A DNA stretch of 64,000 bases from assembly GCF_011043545.1 (NCBI RefSeq), contig NZ_JAAKGP010000001.1, forward strand, positions 310,001 through 374,000, given 5' to 3'. A program made the position numbers and the translations under genes. The notes beneath the pieces are model-generated. The model was not told where the DNA came from, did no database searches, and was given only the letters and a program-made list of their open reading frames with translations. Below are positions 24,358-32,090 of the stretch, piece by piece. Each line of letters starts with the position of its first letter. Position 1 is the first letter of the stretch. Origin of the DNA: Rhodobacter sp. SGA-6-6. GTDB lineage: Bacteria; Pseudomonadota; Alphaproteobacteria; Rhodobacterales; Rhodobacteraceae.

Positions 24358-25218
24358 TCAGACGGCGGCCTTCCGCATCTCTTCCAGATAGATCTCGCGC
24401 AGCCGGGTCGCCACATGCCCCGGCTTGCCGGTGCCGAGCGCCGCGCCGTCCACCTGCACCACCGGCATCACGAAGGCCGAGGCCGAGGTGATGAAGGCCT
24501 CGTCCGCCTGTTTCGCCTCGTCGATGGTGAAGCTGCGCTCCTCCACCTCCATCTGCGCCTCGCGGGCGAAGCGCAGCACGGCGGCGCGGGTGATGCCGTG
24601 CAGGATGTCGTTCGACAGCGCCCGGGTGATGATGCGGTTGCCCTTGACGATATAGGCGTTGTTCGAGGTGCCCTCGGTGACGAAGCCGTCCTCGGTGAAC
24701 CAGGCGTCGTCCACGCCCGCCTTCTTCGCCATCATCTTGCCCATCGAGGGATACAGCAGCTGCACCGTCTTGATGTCCCGCCGGCCCCATCGGATGTCGG
24801 GGACCGAGATCACCCGCCAGCCGGTCTTTGCCGCCGGATTGTCGGCAAGGCCCGCCTTGGCCTGGGTGAACAGCACCACGGTGGGCGGGGTATCCTCCGG
24901 CGGGAAGGCGAAATCGCGGTCGCCCGGATTGCCGCGGGTGACCTGCAGGTAGACCATCCCCTCGTCGATGCCGTTGCGGGCCACCAGCTGGCGGTGGACC
25001 TCCAGCCATTCCGCCTCGGTCAGCGGGTTGCGGATTTCCAGCTCGTCGAGGCTGCGTTGCAGCCGCTTCACATGCCCGGCGAAGTCGACCAGCTTGCCGC
25101 CCAGAACCGAGGTCACCTCGTAGACCCCGTCCGCCATCAGGAAGCCGCGGTCGAAGATCGAGACCTTGGCCTCGGTCTCGGGCAGGTAGTCGCCGTTCAG
25201 ATAGACGGTGCGGGTCAT
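24358..25218 (-). CDS. dat: D-amino-acid transaminase (class IV)
   Basis: The 286-residue PLP enzyme begins RTVYLNGDYLPETEAKVSIFDRGFLMADGVYEV and carries the active-site lysine in RRDIKTVQLL and the phosphate-binding TEGTSNNAYIV. Spacing and the DIK motif favour the D-alanine transaminase branch over BCAT. The reaction would exchange amino groups between D-amino acids and 2-oxo acids, for example making D-glutamate. The ATG at 25218 lies 4 nt after dgcA, and a longer frame upstream is antisense-like extension. It belongs to the methyltransferase-dgcA-dat-azlC-azlD operon. Confidence 0.88.
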   Translation of the reverse strand: MTRTVYLNGDYLPETEAKVSIFDRGFLMADGVYEVTSVLGGKLVDFAGHVKRLQRSLDELEIRNPLTEAEWLEVHRQLVARNGIDEGMVYLQVTRGNPGDRDFAFPPEDTPPTVVLFTQAKAGLADNPAAKTGWRVISVPDIRWGRRDIKTVQLLYPSMGKMMAKKAGVDDAWFTEDGFVTEGTSNNAYIVKGNRIITRALSNDILHGITRAAVLRFAREAQMEVEERSFTIDEAKQADEAFITSASAFVMPVVQVDGAALGTGKPGHVATRLREIYLEEMRKAAV

Positions 25219-25222
25219 GCGT

Positions 25223-26185
25223 TTATCCCCAAAGCGCGGGCGAAGCCGGGTGGATGTGGCGGTCGTCGTAGCGGACCGGATGCGCCCGGTCTTCGGCCAT
25301 GTCGGCGGGGCCGTCAAGATCGGACCAGTCGGCGCCCTGCGCCACCAGGATCGCCGGGGCCATCGACAGGCTGGTGGAGATCATGCAGCCCACCATCACC
25401 TTCAGCCCCAGCCGCCGGGCCTCGTCCCGCGCCCGCAGCGCCTCGGTCAGCCCGCCGGTCTTGTCCAGCTTCAGGTTCACCACGTCATACTTGCCGATCA
25501 GCCCGGCCAGCGAGGCGGCGTCATGGGCGGATTCGTCGGCGCAGACCGGCAGCGGCCTTGCGATCTCGGCCAGCATCCCGTCGGCACCCTGCGGCAAGGG
25601 CTGCTCCACCATCTCCACCCCGAGCCGGATCAGGTGCGGGGCAAGGTCGGTATAGACCTCCGGCGTCCAGCCCTCGTTCGCGTCCACGATCAGGCGGACG
25701 GAAGGCGCACCTTGCCGCACCGCCTCGATCCGCGGCATGTCAGCGGGGGTGCCCAGCTTCACTTTCAGCACCGCCCGATGCGCATTGCGCGCCGCCGCCT
25801 CGCGCATCCTTTCGGGCGTGTCGAGCGACAGGGTGAAGGCGATCTCCACCGGCCGCGGCTCCGCCAGCCCGGCCAGTTGCCAGACCCGGCAGCCGCTGGC
25901 CTTGGCCTCCAGGTCCCACAGCGCGCAATCCACCGCATTGCGCGCCGCACCCGGCTTCATCGCCTGCTGCAATTCCGCCCGGCCGATCCCTTCCGGCAGC
26001 GCCGCGATGGCGGCCACCGCCTCCTCCACCGTCTCACCATAGCGCGGATAGGGCAGCCCCTCGCCCCAGCCGCGATGCCCGTCGCGGGCGACCGTGGCCG
26101 TCACCACCCGCGCCTCGGTCTTCGAGCCGCGGCTGATGGTGAAGGGATTGCGAAGCGGGAAGGTCTCGGCGCGGGCGGCGATCAT
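25223..26185 (-). CDS. dgcA: DgcA-type N-acetyl-D-glutamate racemase / dipeptide epimerase
   Basis: The 320-residue protein belongs to the enolase superfamily (muconate-lactonising branch): catalytic KVKLG, metal ligands in VDANEGW, EQPLP and CADES, and the second lysine in VNLKLDKTGG, with the capping domain at the N-terminus. The sequence is of the L-Ala-D/L-Glu epimerase/DgcA type, used to recycle murein peptides or degrade D-glutamate. Its neighbour dat supports a role with D-amino acids. The partner N-acetyltransferase DgcN is not in the window. Confidence 0.87.
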   Translation of the reverse strand: MIAARAETFPLRNPFTISRGSKTEARVVTATVARDGHRGWGEGLPYPRYGETVEEAVAAIAALPEGIGRAELQQAMKPGAARNAVDCALWDLEAKASGCRVWQLAGLAEPRPVEIAFTLSLDTPERMREAAARNAHRAVLKVKLGTPADMPRIEAVRQGAPSVRLIVDANEGWTPEVYTDLAPHLIRLGVEMVEQPLPQGADGMLAEIARPLPVCADESAHDAASLAGLIGKYDVVNLKLDKTGGLTEALRARDEARRLGLKVMVGCMISTSLSMAPAILVAQGADWSDLDGPADMAEDRAHPVRYDDRHIHPASPALWG

Positions 26186-26192
26186 CTTCGGC

Positions 26193-26810
26193 CTACCAGA
26201 GCGCGATCGACGGCACCGCCTGGATATGCTTCAGCCATTCCATCAGCTCGGCCAGCGGGATGAAGGCCAGGAACACCAGCGCATCGGCGAAGTTGCGCCG
26301 CAGCTGGCTGACCGAGAACACCACCTCCTCGTCGGTGCGGAACAGCCGCGGATCGGGCAGGATGCGCGGCACCCGGGCGGCATAGGCCTCATAGGCGCCG
26401 GGGAACATCTCGCGCAGCCGGGCCTCCTCGCGCGCCGCCGTCTGCGACAGGATCAGGAAGGTCAGGCCCCCCAGCAGCACCGTCAGCACCAGGCTGCCCA
26501 ACATCAGCCCGAACCCCACCACCGCCAGCGTCGAGAAGAAATACAGCGGGTGGCGGCACATCGAATAGGGGCCGTCCTGCATCACCCGATGGTTCTTGCG
26601 GCCGCCGATGTAGAGGATGGCCCAGAACCGCCCCAGCACCCCGGCGATGACCGCGAAGATGCCGAAGGCCTCCAGAATCTCGAACAGCCACTCCGGCTCC
26701 ATCCAGGCCGAGCGGGTGAACAGGATCAGCGGCAGGCACAGAAGGAAGGTGGCGCGCAGGATGGTGATGCGCAGCCGTTCCAGCGGATAACGGGCGATGC
26801 TCTCGGTCAT
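26193..26810 (-). CDS. Isoprenylcysteine carboxyl methyltransferase-like membrane methyltransferase
   Basis: The 205-residue protein has five or so membrane segments and the ICMT/PEMT signature GPYSMCRHPLYFFSTLAVVGFG followed by a later EEARLREMFPGAYEAYAARVPR, which binds S-adenosylmethionine in this family. The substrate (lipid or small molecule) cannot be read from sequence. It is the first gene of the operon, 7 nt before dgcA, and is divergent from mcl1. A short AAAGG ribosome site precedes the ATG at 26810. Confidence 0.84.
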   Translation of the reverse strand: MTESIARYPLERLRITILRATFLLCLPLILFTRSAWMEPEWLFEILEAFGIFAVIAGVLGRFWAILYIGGRKNHRVMQDGPYSMCRHPLYFFSTLAVVGFGLMLGSLVLTVLLGGLTFLILSQTAAREEARLREMFPGAYEAYAARVPRILPDPRLFRTDEEVVFSVSQLRRNFADALVFLAFIPLAELMEWLKHIQAVPSIALW

Positions 26811-26910
26811 GGCCGGGCCTTTCGGGGCTGTTGGACCGCCGTTCTGCGCCTTGCCCCTGCGGGCGTCAAGCGGCGGACGATTCACTTCCGGATCATGCTG
26901 CACGGCGGCA

Positions 26911-26937
26911 TTGCATTTGCGAAAGCAATATTATACC
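26911..26937 (+). promoter_or_regulatory. Promoter and dyad upstream of mcl1
   Basis: An imperfect dyad TTGCATTTGCGAAAGCAA (26911-26928, 7 of 9 pairs symmetric) abuts a -10-like TATACC (26932-26937), 41 bp before the mcl1 start in a stretch much richer in A/T than its surroundings. ScfR-family regulators such as PccR recognise TTTGCAA-like words, so this is a plausible operator; assignment is inference. Confidence 0.4.
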
Positions 26938-26978
26938 GAAACCATCAATCCTGACGAAACATGATTTCACGGTGATCC

Positions 26979-27938
26979 ATGAGCTTCCGCCTGCAACCCA
27001 CCGCCCCCGCCCGCCCCAACCGCTGCCAGCTGTTCGGCCCCGGCTCTCGCCCGGCGCTGTTCGAGAAGATGGCGGCCAGTGCCGCGGATGTGATCAACCT
27101 CGACCTGGAGGATTCCGTCGCCCCGGCCGACAAGCCGCAGGCGCGGGCGAACATCATTCAGGCGATCGACAGCATCGACTGGGGCAAGAAGACCCTCTCG
27201 GTGCGGATCAACGGGCTGGACACGCCTTACTGGTATCAGGACGTGGTGCAGGTGCTGGAAAACGCCGGCGACCGGCTGGACCAGATCATGATCCCCAAGG
27301 TCGGCTGCGCGGCGGATGTCTATGCGGTGGACGCGCTGGTCACCGCCATCGAGCGCGCCAAGGGCCGCCGGAAGCCGATCAGCCTTGAGGTCATCATCGA
27401 GACCGCCGCCGGCATCGCCCATGTCGAGGAGATCGCCGCCTCCAGCCCCCGGCTGCAGGCGATGAGCCTGGGCGCGGCCGATTTCGCCGCCAGCATGGGG
27501 ATGCAGACCACCGGCATCGGCGGCACGCAGGAGAACTACTACATGCACCGCGAGGGCCAGAAATACTGGTCCGACCCCTGGCATTGGGCGCAGGCCGCCA
27601 TTGTTGCCGCCTGCCGCACCCATGGCGTGCTGCCGGTGGACGGCCCCTTCGGCGACTTCTCCGACGACGAGGGCTTCCGGGCGCAGGCCCGCCGCTCCGC
27701 CACCCTCGGCATGGTCGGCAAATGGGCGATCCACCCGAAGCAGGTGGCGCTGGCGAACGAGGTCTTCACCCCCTCCGAGGCCGCGGTGGCCGAGGCGCGC
27801 GAGATCCTCGCCGCGATGGAAGAGGCCAAGGCCGCCGGCCAGGGCGCGGCGGTCTACAAGGGCCGGCTGGTGGACATCGCCTCGATGCGGCAGGCGGAAG
27901 TGATCGTGCGGCAGGCCGAGATCATCGCCGGCGGCTGA
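26979..27938 (+). CDS. mcl1: L-malyl-CoA/beta-methylmalyl-CoA lyase
   Basis: The 319-residue enzyme is almost identical in pattern to the Rhodobacter Mcl1: RLQPTAPARPNRCQLFGPGSRPALFEKM, NLDLEDSVAP (metal ligand Asp/Glu), RINGLDTPYWYQDV, MIPKVG, LEVIIETAAGI, AADFAASMGMQTTGIGG and WAIHPKQVALANEVFTP. It cleaves beta-methylmalyl-CoA to glyoxylate and propionyl-CoA and L-malyl-CoA to acetyl-CoA and glyoxylate in the ethylmalonyl-CoA pathway. It stands alone and is divergent from the methyltransferase operon. Confidence 0.97.
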   Translation: MSFRLQPTAPARPNRCQLFGPGSRPALFEKMAASAADVINLDLEDSVAPADKPQARANIIQAIDSIDWGKKTLSVRINGLDTPYWYQDVVQVLENAGDRLDQIMIPKVGCAADVYAVDALVTAIERAKGRRKPISLEVIIETAAGIAHVEEIAASSPRLQAMSLGAADFAASMGMQTTGIGGTQENYYMHREGQKYWSDPWHWAQAAIVAACRTHGVLPVDGPFGDFSDDEGFRAQARRSATLGMVGKWAIHPKQVALANEVFTPSEAAVAEAREILAAMEEAKAAGQGAAVYKGRLVDIASMRQAEVIVRQAEIIAGG

Positions 27939-28194
27939 CAGGGAATCCTTGACAGGTTGCCCGCCCGGAGAGCAGCCTTGACGCTAGGGAAGCCCGCGAA
28001 ACGGGCATTCCGCAGAGATCCCCGCGCCGCGATCAGGGGAGAGGAGGCCCCCGCGGCAGTCGGGCAGACGCGCAGCCCGTGGCCTCAGGCCGCGGGCTGT
28101 TGCAAGTTCAGTCGAGCGGCTTCGCCGCAAGGTCGCATCTCGCCTCTGCGCGCAAGCGCGCAACCGGCTCGGACGTGCGCGCCGCGCGGGGATA
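27939..28194. other. Intergenic region with GC hairpins after mcl1
   Basis: This non-coding stretch holds several GC-rich hairpins: GCCCG/CGGGC near 27989, CAGCCCG/CGGGCTG near 28073-28098, and a GCGCGC/GCGCGC pair near 28148-28160. No reading frame with coding character is seen. It separates mcl1 from the convergent cysQ gene. Confidence 0.5.
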
Positions 28195-28243
28195 TTTAAG
28201 TCCAGAAAGAGGACAAGGGCCCTCTCCTCTTTCTGGACTTAAA
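28195..28243. terminator. Perfect 19-bp hairpin between mcl1 and cysQ
   Basis: The arms 28195-28213 and 28225-28243 are perfect reverse complements (core AAGTCCAGAAAGAGGA) around an 11-nt loop. With A/T-rich outer ends on both sides it is a strong candidate bidirectional terminator for convergent mcl1 and cysQ. Confidence 0.6.
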
Positions 28244-28282
28244 ATATCCTCGGGGGGTCCGGGGGGCGAAGCGCCCCCGGCT
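28241..28282. repeat. AAATAyyCC-GGGGGG repeat, copy 1
   Basis: AAATATCC followed by GGGGGGTCCGGGGGGC and a short hairpin (CCGGGGG/CCCCCGG). The same pattern occurs at 39926, 42497 and 45383, always on this strand. Confidence 0.55.
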
Positions 28283-28288
28283 CCGGCC

Positions 28289-29074
28289 TCAGCCGCCGTG
28301 CCCCAGGGCGGCCAGCAGCGCGCCATGCAGCGCCGGATTGGCCGCCACCACCCCGGTCGCCCGCGGCACCTCGGCGTTCAGCGCCAGCGCGCGGCCCTGC
28401 GGGTCGGTCACCGCGCAGCCCGCGCGCTCGGCGATCAGTGTGCCGGCGGCGATGTCCCATTCCCAGGCCGGGCGCAGGGTCAGCATGGCGTCGTGCCGCC
28501 CCTCGGCCGCCAGGCACAGCCGGTAGGCCAGCGATGACCGGAAGCTGCGTTTCAGCGCCGGCACCCCGCGCGGCCAGTGCTCGGGCGCCAGCGCGGCGCG
28601 GGTGGTCAGCACGTCGGCGCCCTCCAGCGCCGCGCGTGTGCCGCAGGCGATTTCCCTGCCGTTCCGCAGCGCCGGCCCCCCGGCGGAGGCGGTATAAAGC
28701 TGGCGCCTGGCGGGCAGGTAGACCACCCCCGCCACCGGCCGCCCGCCGGCCACCACCGCCAGCGACAGGGCGAAGTTCTCCTCGCCCTCCAGGAAGGCCC
28801 GCGTGCCGTCGATGGGATCGAGGATGAACAGCCGCTCCGCCGCCAGCCGCTCCGGCCCGTCGGGCGATTCCTCGGACAGCCAGCCGTAATCCGGCCGTGC
28901 CCCGCGCAGATGCGCCTCCAGCGCCGCGTTCACGGCCAGGTCGGCCTCGGACACCGGCCCGGCGCCTTCGCCCTTGTCCCAGGATTTCGGCGACTTGCGC
29001 CAATAGCGCAGCGCCACCTCGCCGGCCTCGCGCGCCGCCGCTTCCAGCAGCGAAAGGTCCTCAGCTTCCCGCAA
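28289..29074 (-). CDS. cysQ: 3'(2'),5'-bisphosphate nucleotidase CysQ / inositol monophosphatase family
   Basis: The 261-residue protein has the IMPase-fold metal sites: EESPDGPE, DPIDGTRAFLEG and WEWDIAAGTLIAERAG. CysQ removes the 3'-phosphate from PAP and PAPS in sulfate assimilation. The only usable start is a TTG at 29074, since an in-frame stop immediately precedes it; GAGGGG lies seven bases upstream. The gene overlaps the end of pmbA by 14 nt, so translation is coupled. Confidence 0.88.
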   Translation of the reverse strand: MREAEDLSLLEAAAREAGEVALRYWRKSPKSWDKGEGAGPVSEADLAVNAALEAHLRGARPDYGWLSEESPDGPERLAAERLFILDPIDGTRAFLEGEENFALSLAVVAGGRPVAGVVYLPARRQLYTASAGGPALRNGREIACGTRAALEGADVLTTRAALAPEHWPRGVPALKRSFRSSLAYRLCLAAEGRHDAMLTLRPAWEWDIAAGTLIAERAGCAVTDPQGRALALNAEVPRATGVVAANPALHGALLAALGHGG

Positions 29075-30404
29075 GCGTCAGCCCCTCGACCAGCAGCGAG
29101 GGCACGCGGAGCGACAGATGTTCGCGCGCGTCGTTCGCCGGGATGATCCGCCGCAGCATGTCCTTCAGGTTGCCGGCGATGGTGCATTCATGCACCGGAT
29201 GCACCGGCCGCCCGCCTTCCACCCACCAGCCCGAGGCGCCGCGGGAATAATCCCCCGTCGTCGGGTTGATGGTCGATCCGATCATCGAGGTGACCAGAAG
29301 CCCGGTCCCCATCGCCGCCAGCAGCTCCTCGCGGCTCTGCGTGCCTTGCGTCAGGTCCACGCAGCTGGTGGCGGGCGAGGGCGGCGCCGAGGGCCCGCGC
29401 GAGGCATTGCCGGTGGAAGCCAGCCCCAGCTTGCGCCCGGTGGCCAGGTCCAGCACCCAGGATTGCAGCACCCCGTCCTGCACCAGCGCCCGAGGCGCAG
29501 TCGCCAGCCCCTCGGCATCGAAGGGACGCGAGGCGCCGATGCGCGGCCGGTGCGGGTCCTCGACCAGCGACATCCCCGGCGGAAGCACCGGCTCGCCCAT
29601 CAGCCCGGCCGCCCAGCTTGCGCCGCGGGCGATGGCGGTGCCGTTGATCGCCGACAGCAGGTGCCCGATCAGCGAGGCCGCCACCCTTTCGTCATAGAGC
29701 ACCGGGAAATGTCCGGTCGGCGGCTTCACCGCGCCCAGCCGGGCCAGCGCCCGTTCCGCCGCCAGCGCGCCGATCCCGGCCGCCGCCGGCATGTCGGCGC
29801 CGTAGACCCGGCCCTCGCCGGCCCAGTCCCGCTCCATCGCCGTGCCCTCGCCGCAGAAGGCCACGGCGGAGAGCGACTGCGAACTGCGGGCATAGCCGCC
29901 GGCAAAACCATTGGTCGCCGCCAGGTGCATCCCGCGCCGCGACCAGCTGGCCGAGGTCTCGACCTGGGTGATCCCCTTCGCCGCCAGCGCCGCCGCCTCG
30001 GCCGCGCGCGCCTGCGCCTCCAGCGCGGCGGCGGCGGGTTCGGGCGAAGGGTCGCAGAGGTCCAGCGCATCGCCGTCCCGGATGGCGGTCAGCTGCGACG
30101 GGTCGGCCAGCCCGGCGGTCGGGTCCTCCGGCGCCTCGCGCGCCATCGCCACGGCGCGTTCGGCCAGCGCCGCGATGGTCGCCGCCGAGGTGTCGGAGGC
30201 CGAGACGCAGGCCTGCCGCCGGCCGATCAGCACCCGCAGGCCGATCTCGGTGCCTTCGGCGCGCTCGGCCTGTTCCAGCCGGCCCTGCCGCAGGTCCACC
30301 GTCAGCGACTGGCCGGTCACGGCCAGCGCATCGGCGGCCTCGGCCCCGGCCTTCTTCGCGGCGGCCAGAAGCGCCTCGGTCAGAGCGGAAAGGGATGCGG
30401 TCAT
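29061..30404 (-). CDS. pmbA: PmbA/TldE metalloprotease-family subunit
   Basis: The 447-residue protein is TldE/PmbA: N-terminal ALTEALLAAAKKAGAEAADALAV, RQGRLEQAERAEGTEIGLRVLIGRRQACVSASD, later LLSAINGTAIARGAS, and the C-terminal LVTSMIGSTINPTTGDYSRGASGWWVEGGRPVHPVHECTIAGNLKDM. It partners TldD, which holds the HExxxH zinc site, to degrade or mature peptides. tldD is not in the window. The ATG at 30404 has AAGGAG upstream. It precedes cysQ in one unit. Confidence 0.93.
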   Translation of the reverse strand: MTASLSALTEALLAAAKKAGAEAADALAVTGQSLTVDLRQGRLEQAERAEGTEIGLRVLIGRRQACVSASDTSAATIAALAERAVAMAREAPEDPTAGLADPSQLTAIRDGDALDLCDPSPEPAAAALEAQARAAEAAALAAKGITQVETSASWSRRGMHLAATNGFAGGYARSSQSLSAVAFCGEGTAMERDWAGEGRVYGADMPAAAGIGALAAERALARLGAVKPPTGHFPVLYDERVAASLIGHLLSAINGTAIARGASWAAGLMGEPVLPPGMSLVEDPHRPRIGASRPFDAEGLATAPRALVQDGVLQSWVLDLATGRKLGLASTGNASRGPSAPPSPATSCVDLTQGTQSREELLAAMGTGLLVTSMIGSTINPTTGDYSRGASGWWVEGGRPVHPVHECTIAGNLKDMLRRIIPANDAREHLSLRVPSLLVEGLTLAGS

Positions 30405-30520
30405 GGCGGGCTCCTTTGGCCGGTCTGAGGTAGTCCCCCGCGCAGGCCGGCGCAAGGCCGGCGGCCATAGCGGTCGCCTGTCCTTCGACAAAACCGGATT
30501 CCACCTTTGTCGGACAGGCT

Positions 30521-32068
30521 CTAGCGGATCTTCTGGCCGTTCAGCAGGAACGATCCGCCGCGGAACTCCAGGTCGGTGGCCAGCTGGTCCAGCTGCCCGG
30601 GCACCGCGCGGCCCAGGAACAGCAGGCCGAAGCGCATCCCCGAGACCTCGTCCTCGGACATCAGCCCCAGCTTGGCCAGCCGGTCGATCAGCGCATTGGC
30701 CCCGGTGGTCAGGAAGGACAGCTTGCCCTCCGGCATCGGCACCTCCTCGACATAGCGGCTGCGGTCGGCGAAGTAGAAGACCAGGTCGCCGGTGCCGGCG
30801 ATGCGCAGCCCGGCGCCTTCCACCAGCGCCTCGGTCAGGGTCAGCGTCAGGTCGGTGACGGGCAGGTCCTGCGGTCCGGGAGTCCAGCCGCCGGGCGCCA
30901 GCAGCCGCGGGTCCGGGGTATAGGTTCCGGTTGCGTCCAACACCAGCGACATCGGATCGCGCGGCAAGGTGCGGCCGGGGTCGGCGAGGTTCCACAGCTC
31001 GTCCGACACGGTGATCCCGGCGAAGCGGTAGAGCACATGCCAGCCCGGCGCGGCAACGCCCGCAGCCGGGAAATCCAGCCGCAGCGCCTCGCGCAGTTCC
31101 CCGGCGGTCAGGGCGAAGCGGTCCACCGGGATTTCGGGCGTGCGGCCCCGGAACGCCATCGCCACGGTGGAGGAGCCGATGTCATAGGCCAGCCCCTTGC
31201 GGTCCAGCGACAGCATCCCGTCGCCCGAGGCCGCGGTCAGGTCCAGCGCCACAGGCCCGTCCGGCGTCTGCGGCAGGTCCATCACCAGCGCCAGCGGCCC
31301 GTGGGCGACGGTCCCCTTCAGCCGCATCCCCCGGTCCAGCAGGTCCAGCAGCGAATGGAACGGCGGCTCGGGCCGGTCCTCCATCTTGTCCAGCACGTCC
31401 TGCCCGCCGGCGGGCAGGAAGGCGTCCAGATCGGCCTTCACCGCCGACAGGTCCAGCGCGATGCTGCCCTTCGCCCCCTCGGCCGGGATGTCCGCCCGCA
31501 TCTCGAAATGCAGCGTGCCCAGGCTGGCCTGCCCCCTGGCGAAAGCCTCCGCCCGTTCCGGCAGGTTGCTCTTCCAGTCCAGCGCCAAGTCGGCCGCCGC
31601 CAGCGCCACGAACAGGTCCGGCGGGGCCGTCACCCCCAGCCCCTGCGCCAGCGGGTCGAGCGAGGCCGAGACCGAGCCCGCCCGCAGCGACACGTCCACC
31701 GCCTCGGGCCCGATGTCGCGGAAGGTGGCGGCCAGGTCGGGGGCCGCCACCTGCAGGGTCAGCTTCTCCGGCCCGCCCGCCTTGGGCGGCAGCTGCAGCA
31801 CCAGCGGAAAGCGCGGCGGCAGTTCCAGCGCCACCGCGCCGCCCACCTGCCGCAGGGTGAAGTCCGGCAGCAGCAGGATCGGCCCGTCGTCCAGATCGAC
31901 CTGGCCATGCGACAGCACCAGCGCATCGCCGCGGCGGCTGGCGGTGGCGGACAGCCCCTCCACCCCCTGCTGCATCAGCGCCCAGACCGCCTCTGGCGTG
32001 GTGTCGGCCAGCGCAGGCACGGGGGCCAGCGCGATCAGCGCCAGCGCGGCGGGGCGAAGCAGGGTCAT
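30521..32068 (-). CDS. DUF2125 periplasmic protein A
   Basis: The 515-residue protein has a signal peptide (MTLLRPAALALIALAPVPALA) and a long beta-rich body of DUF2125 type with repeated Asp/Leu strands. Regions shared with the next gene are VSDELWNLADPGRTLPRDPMSLVLDATG and the C-terminal DQLATDLEFRGGSFLLNGQKI. No catalytic motif is seen. Such proteins are widespread and unnamed in alphaproteobacteria. It lies 22 nt after its paralogue (32091-33602) and is probably co-transcribed. Confidence 0.83.
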   Translation of the reverse strand: MTLLRPAALALIALAPVPALADTTPEAVWALMQQGVEGLSATASRRGDALVLSHGQVDLDDGPILLLPDFTLRQVGGAVALELPPRFPLVLQLPPKAGGPEKLTLQVAAPDLAATFRDIGPEAVDVSLRAGSVSASLDPLAQGLGVTAPPDLFVALAAADLALDWKSNLPERAEAFARGQASLGTLHFEMRADIPAEGAKGSIALDLSAVKADLDAFLPAGGQDVLDKMEDRPEPPFHSLLDLLDRGMRLKGTVAHGPLALVMDLPQTPDGPVALDLTAASGDGMLSLDRKGLAYDIGSSTVAMAFRGRTPEIPVDRFALTAGELREALRLDFPAAGVAAPGWHVLYRFAGITVSDELWNLADPGRTLPRDPMSLVLDATGTYTPDPRLLAPGGWTPGPQDLPVTDLTLTLTEALVEGAGLRIAGTGDLVFYFADRSRYVEEVPMPEGKLSFLTTGANALIDRLAKLGLMSEDEVSGMRFGLLFLGRAVPGQLDQLATDLEFRGGSFLLNGQKIR

Positions 32069-32090
32069 GGGGCCGTCCTTTCCCTTGCGC

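Noticed and set aside
28195-28243. Perfect 19-bp inverted repeat as the end of an insertion sequence.
   Set aside because: The arms are 11 nt apart with no transposase between or near; it is better explained as a terminator.
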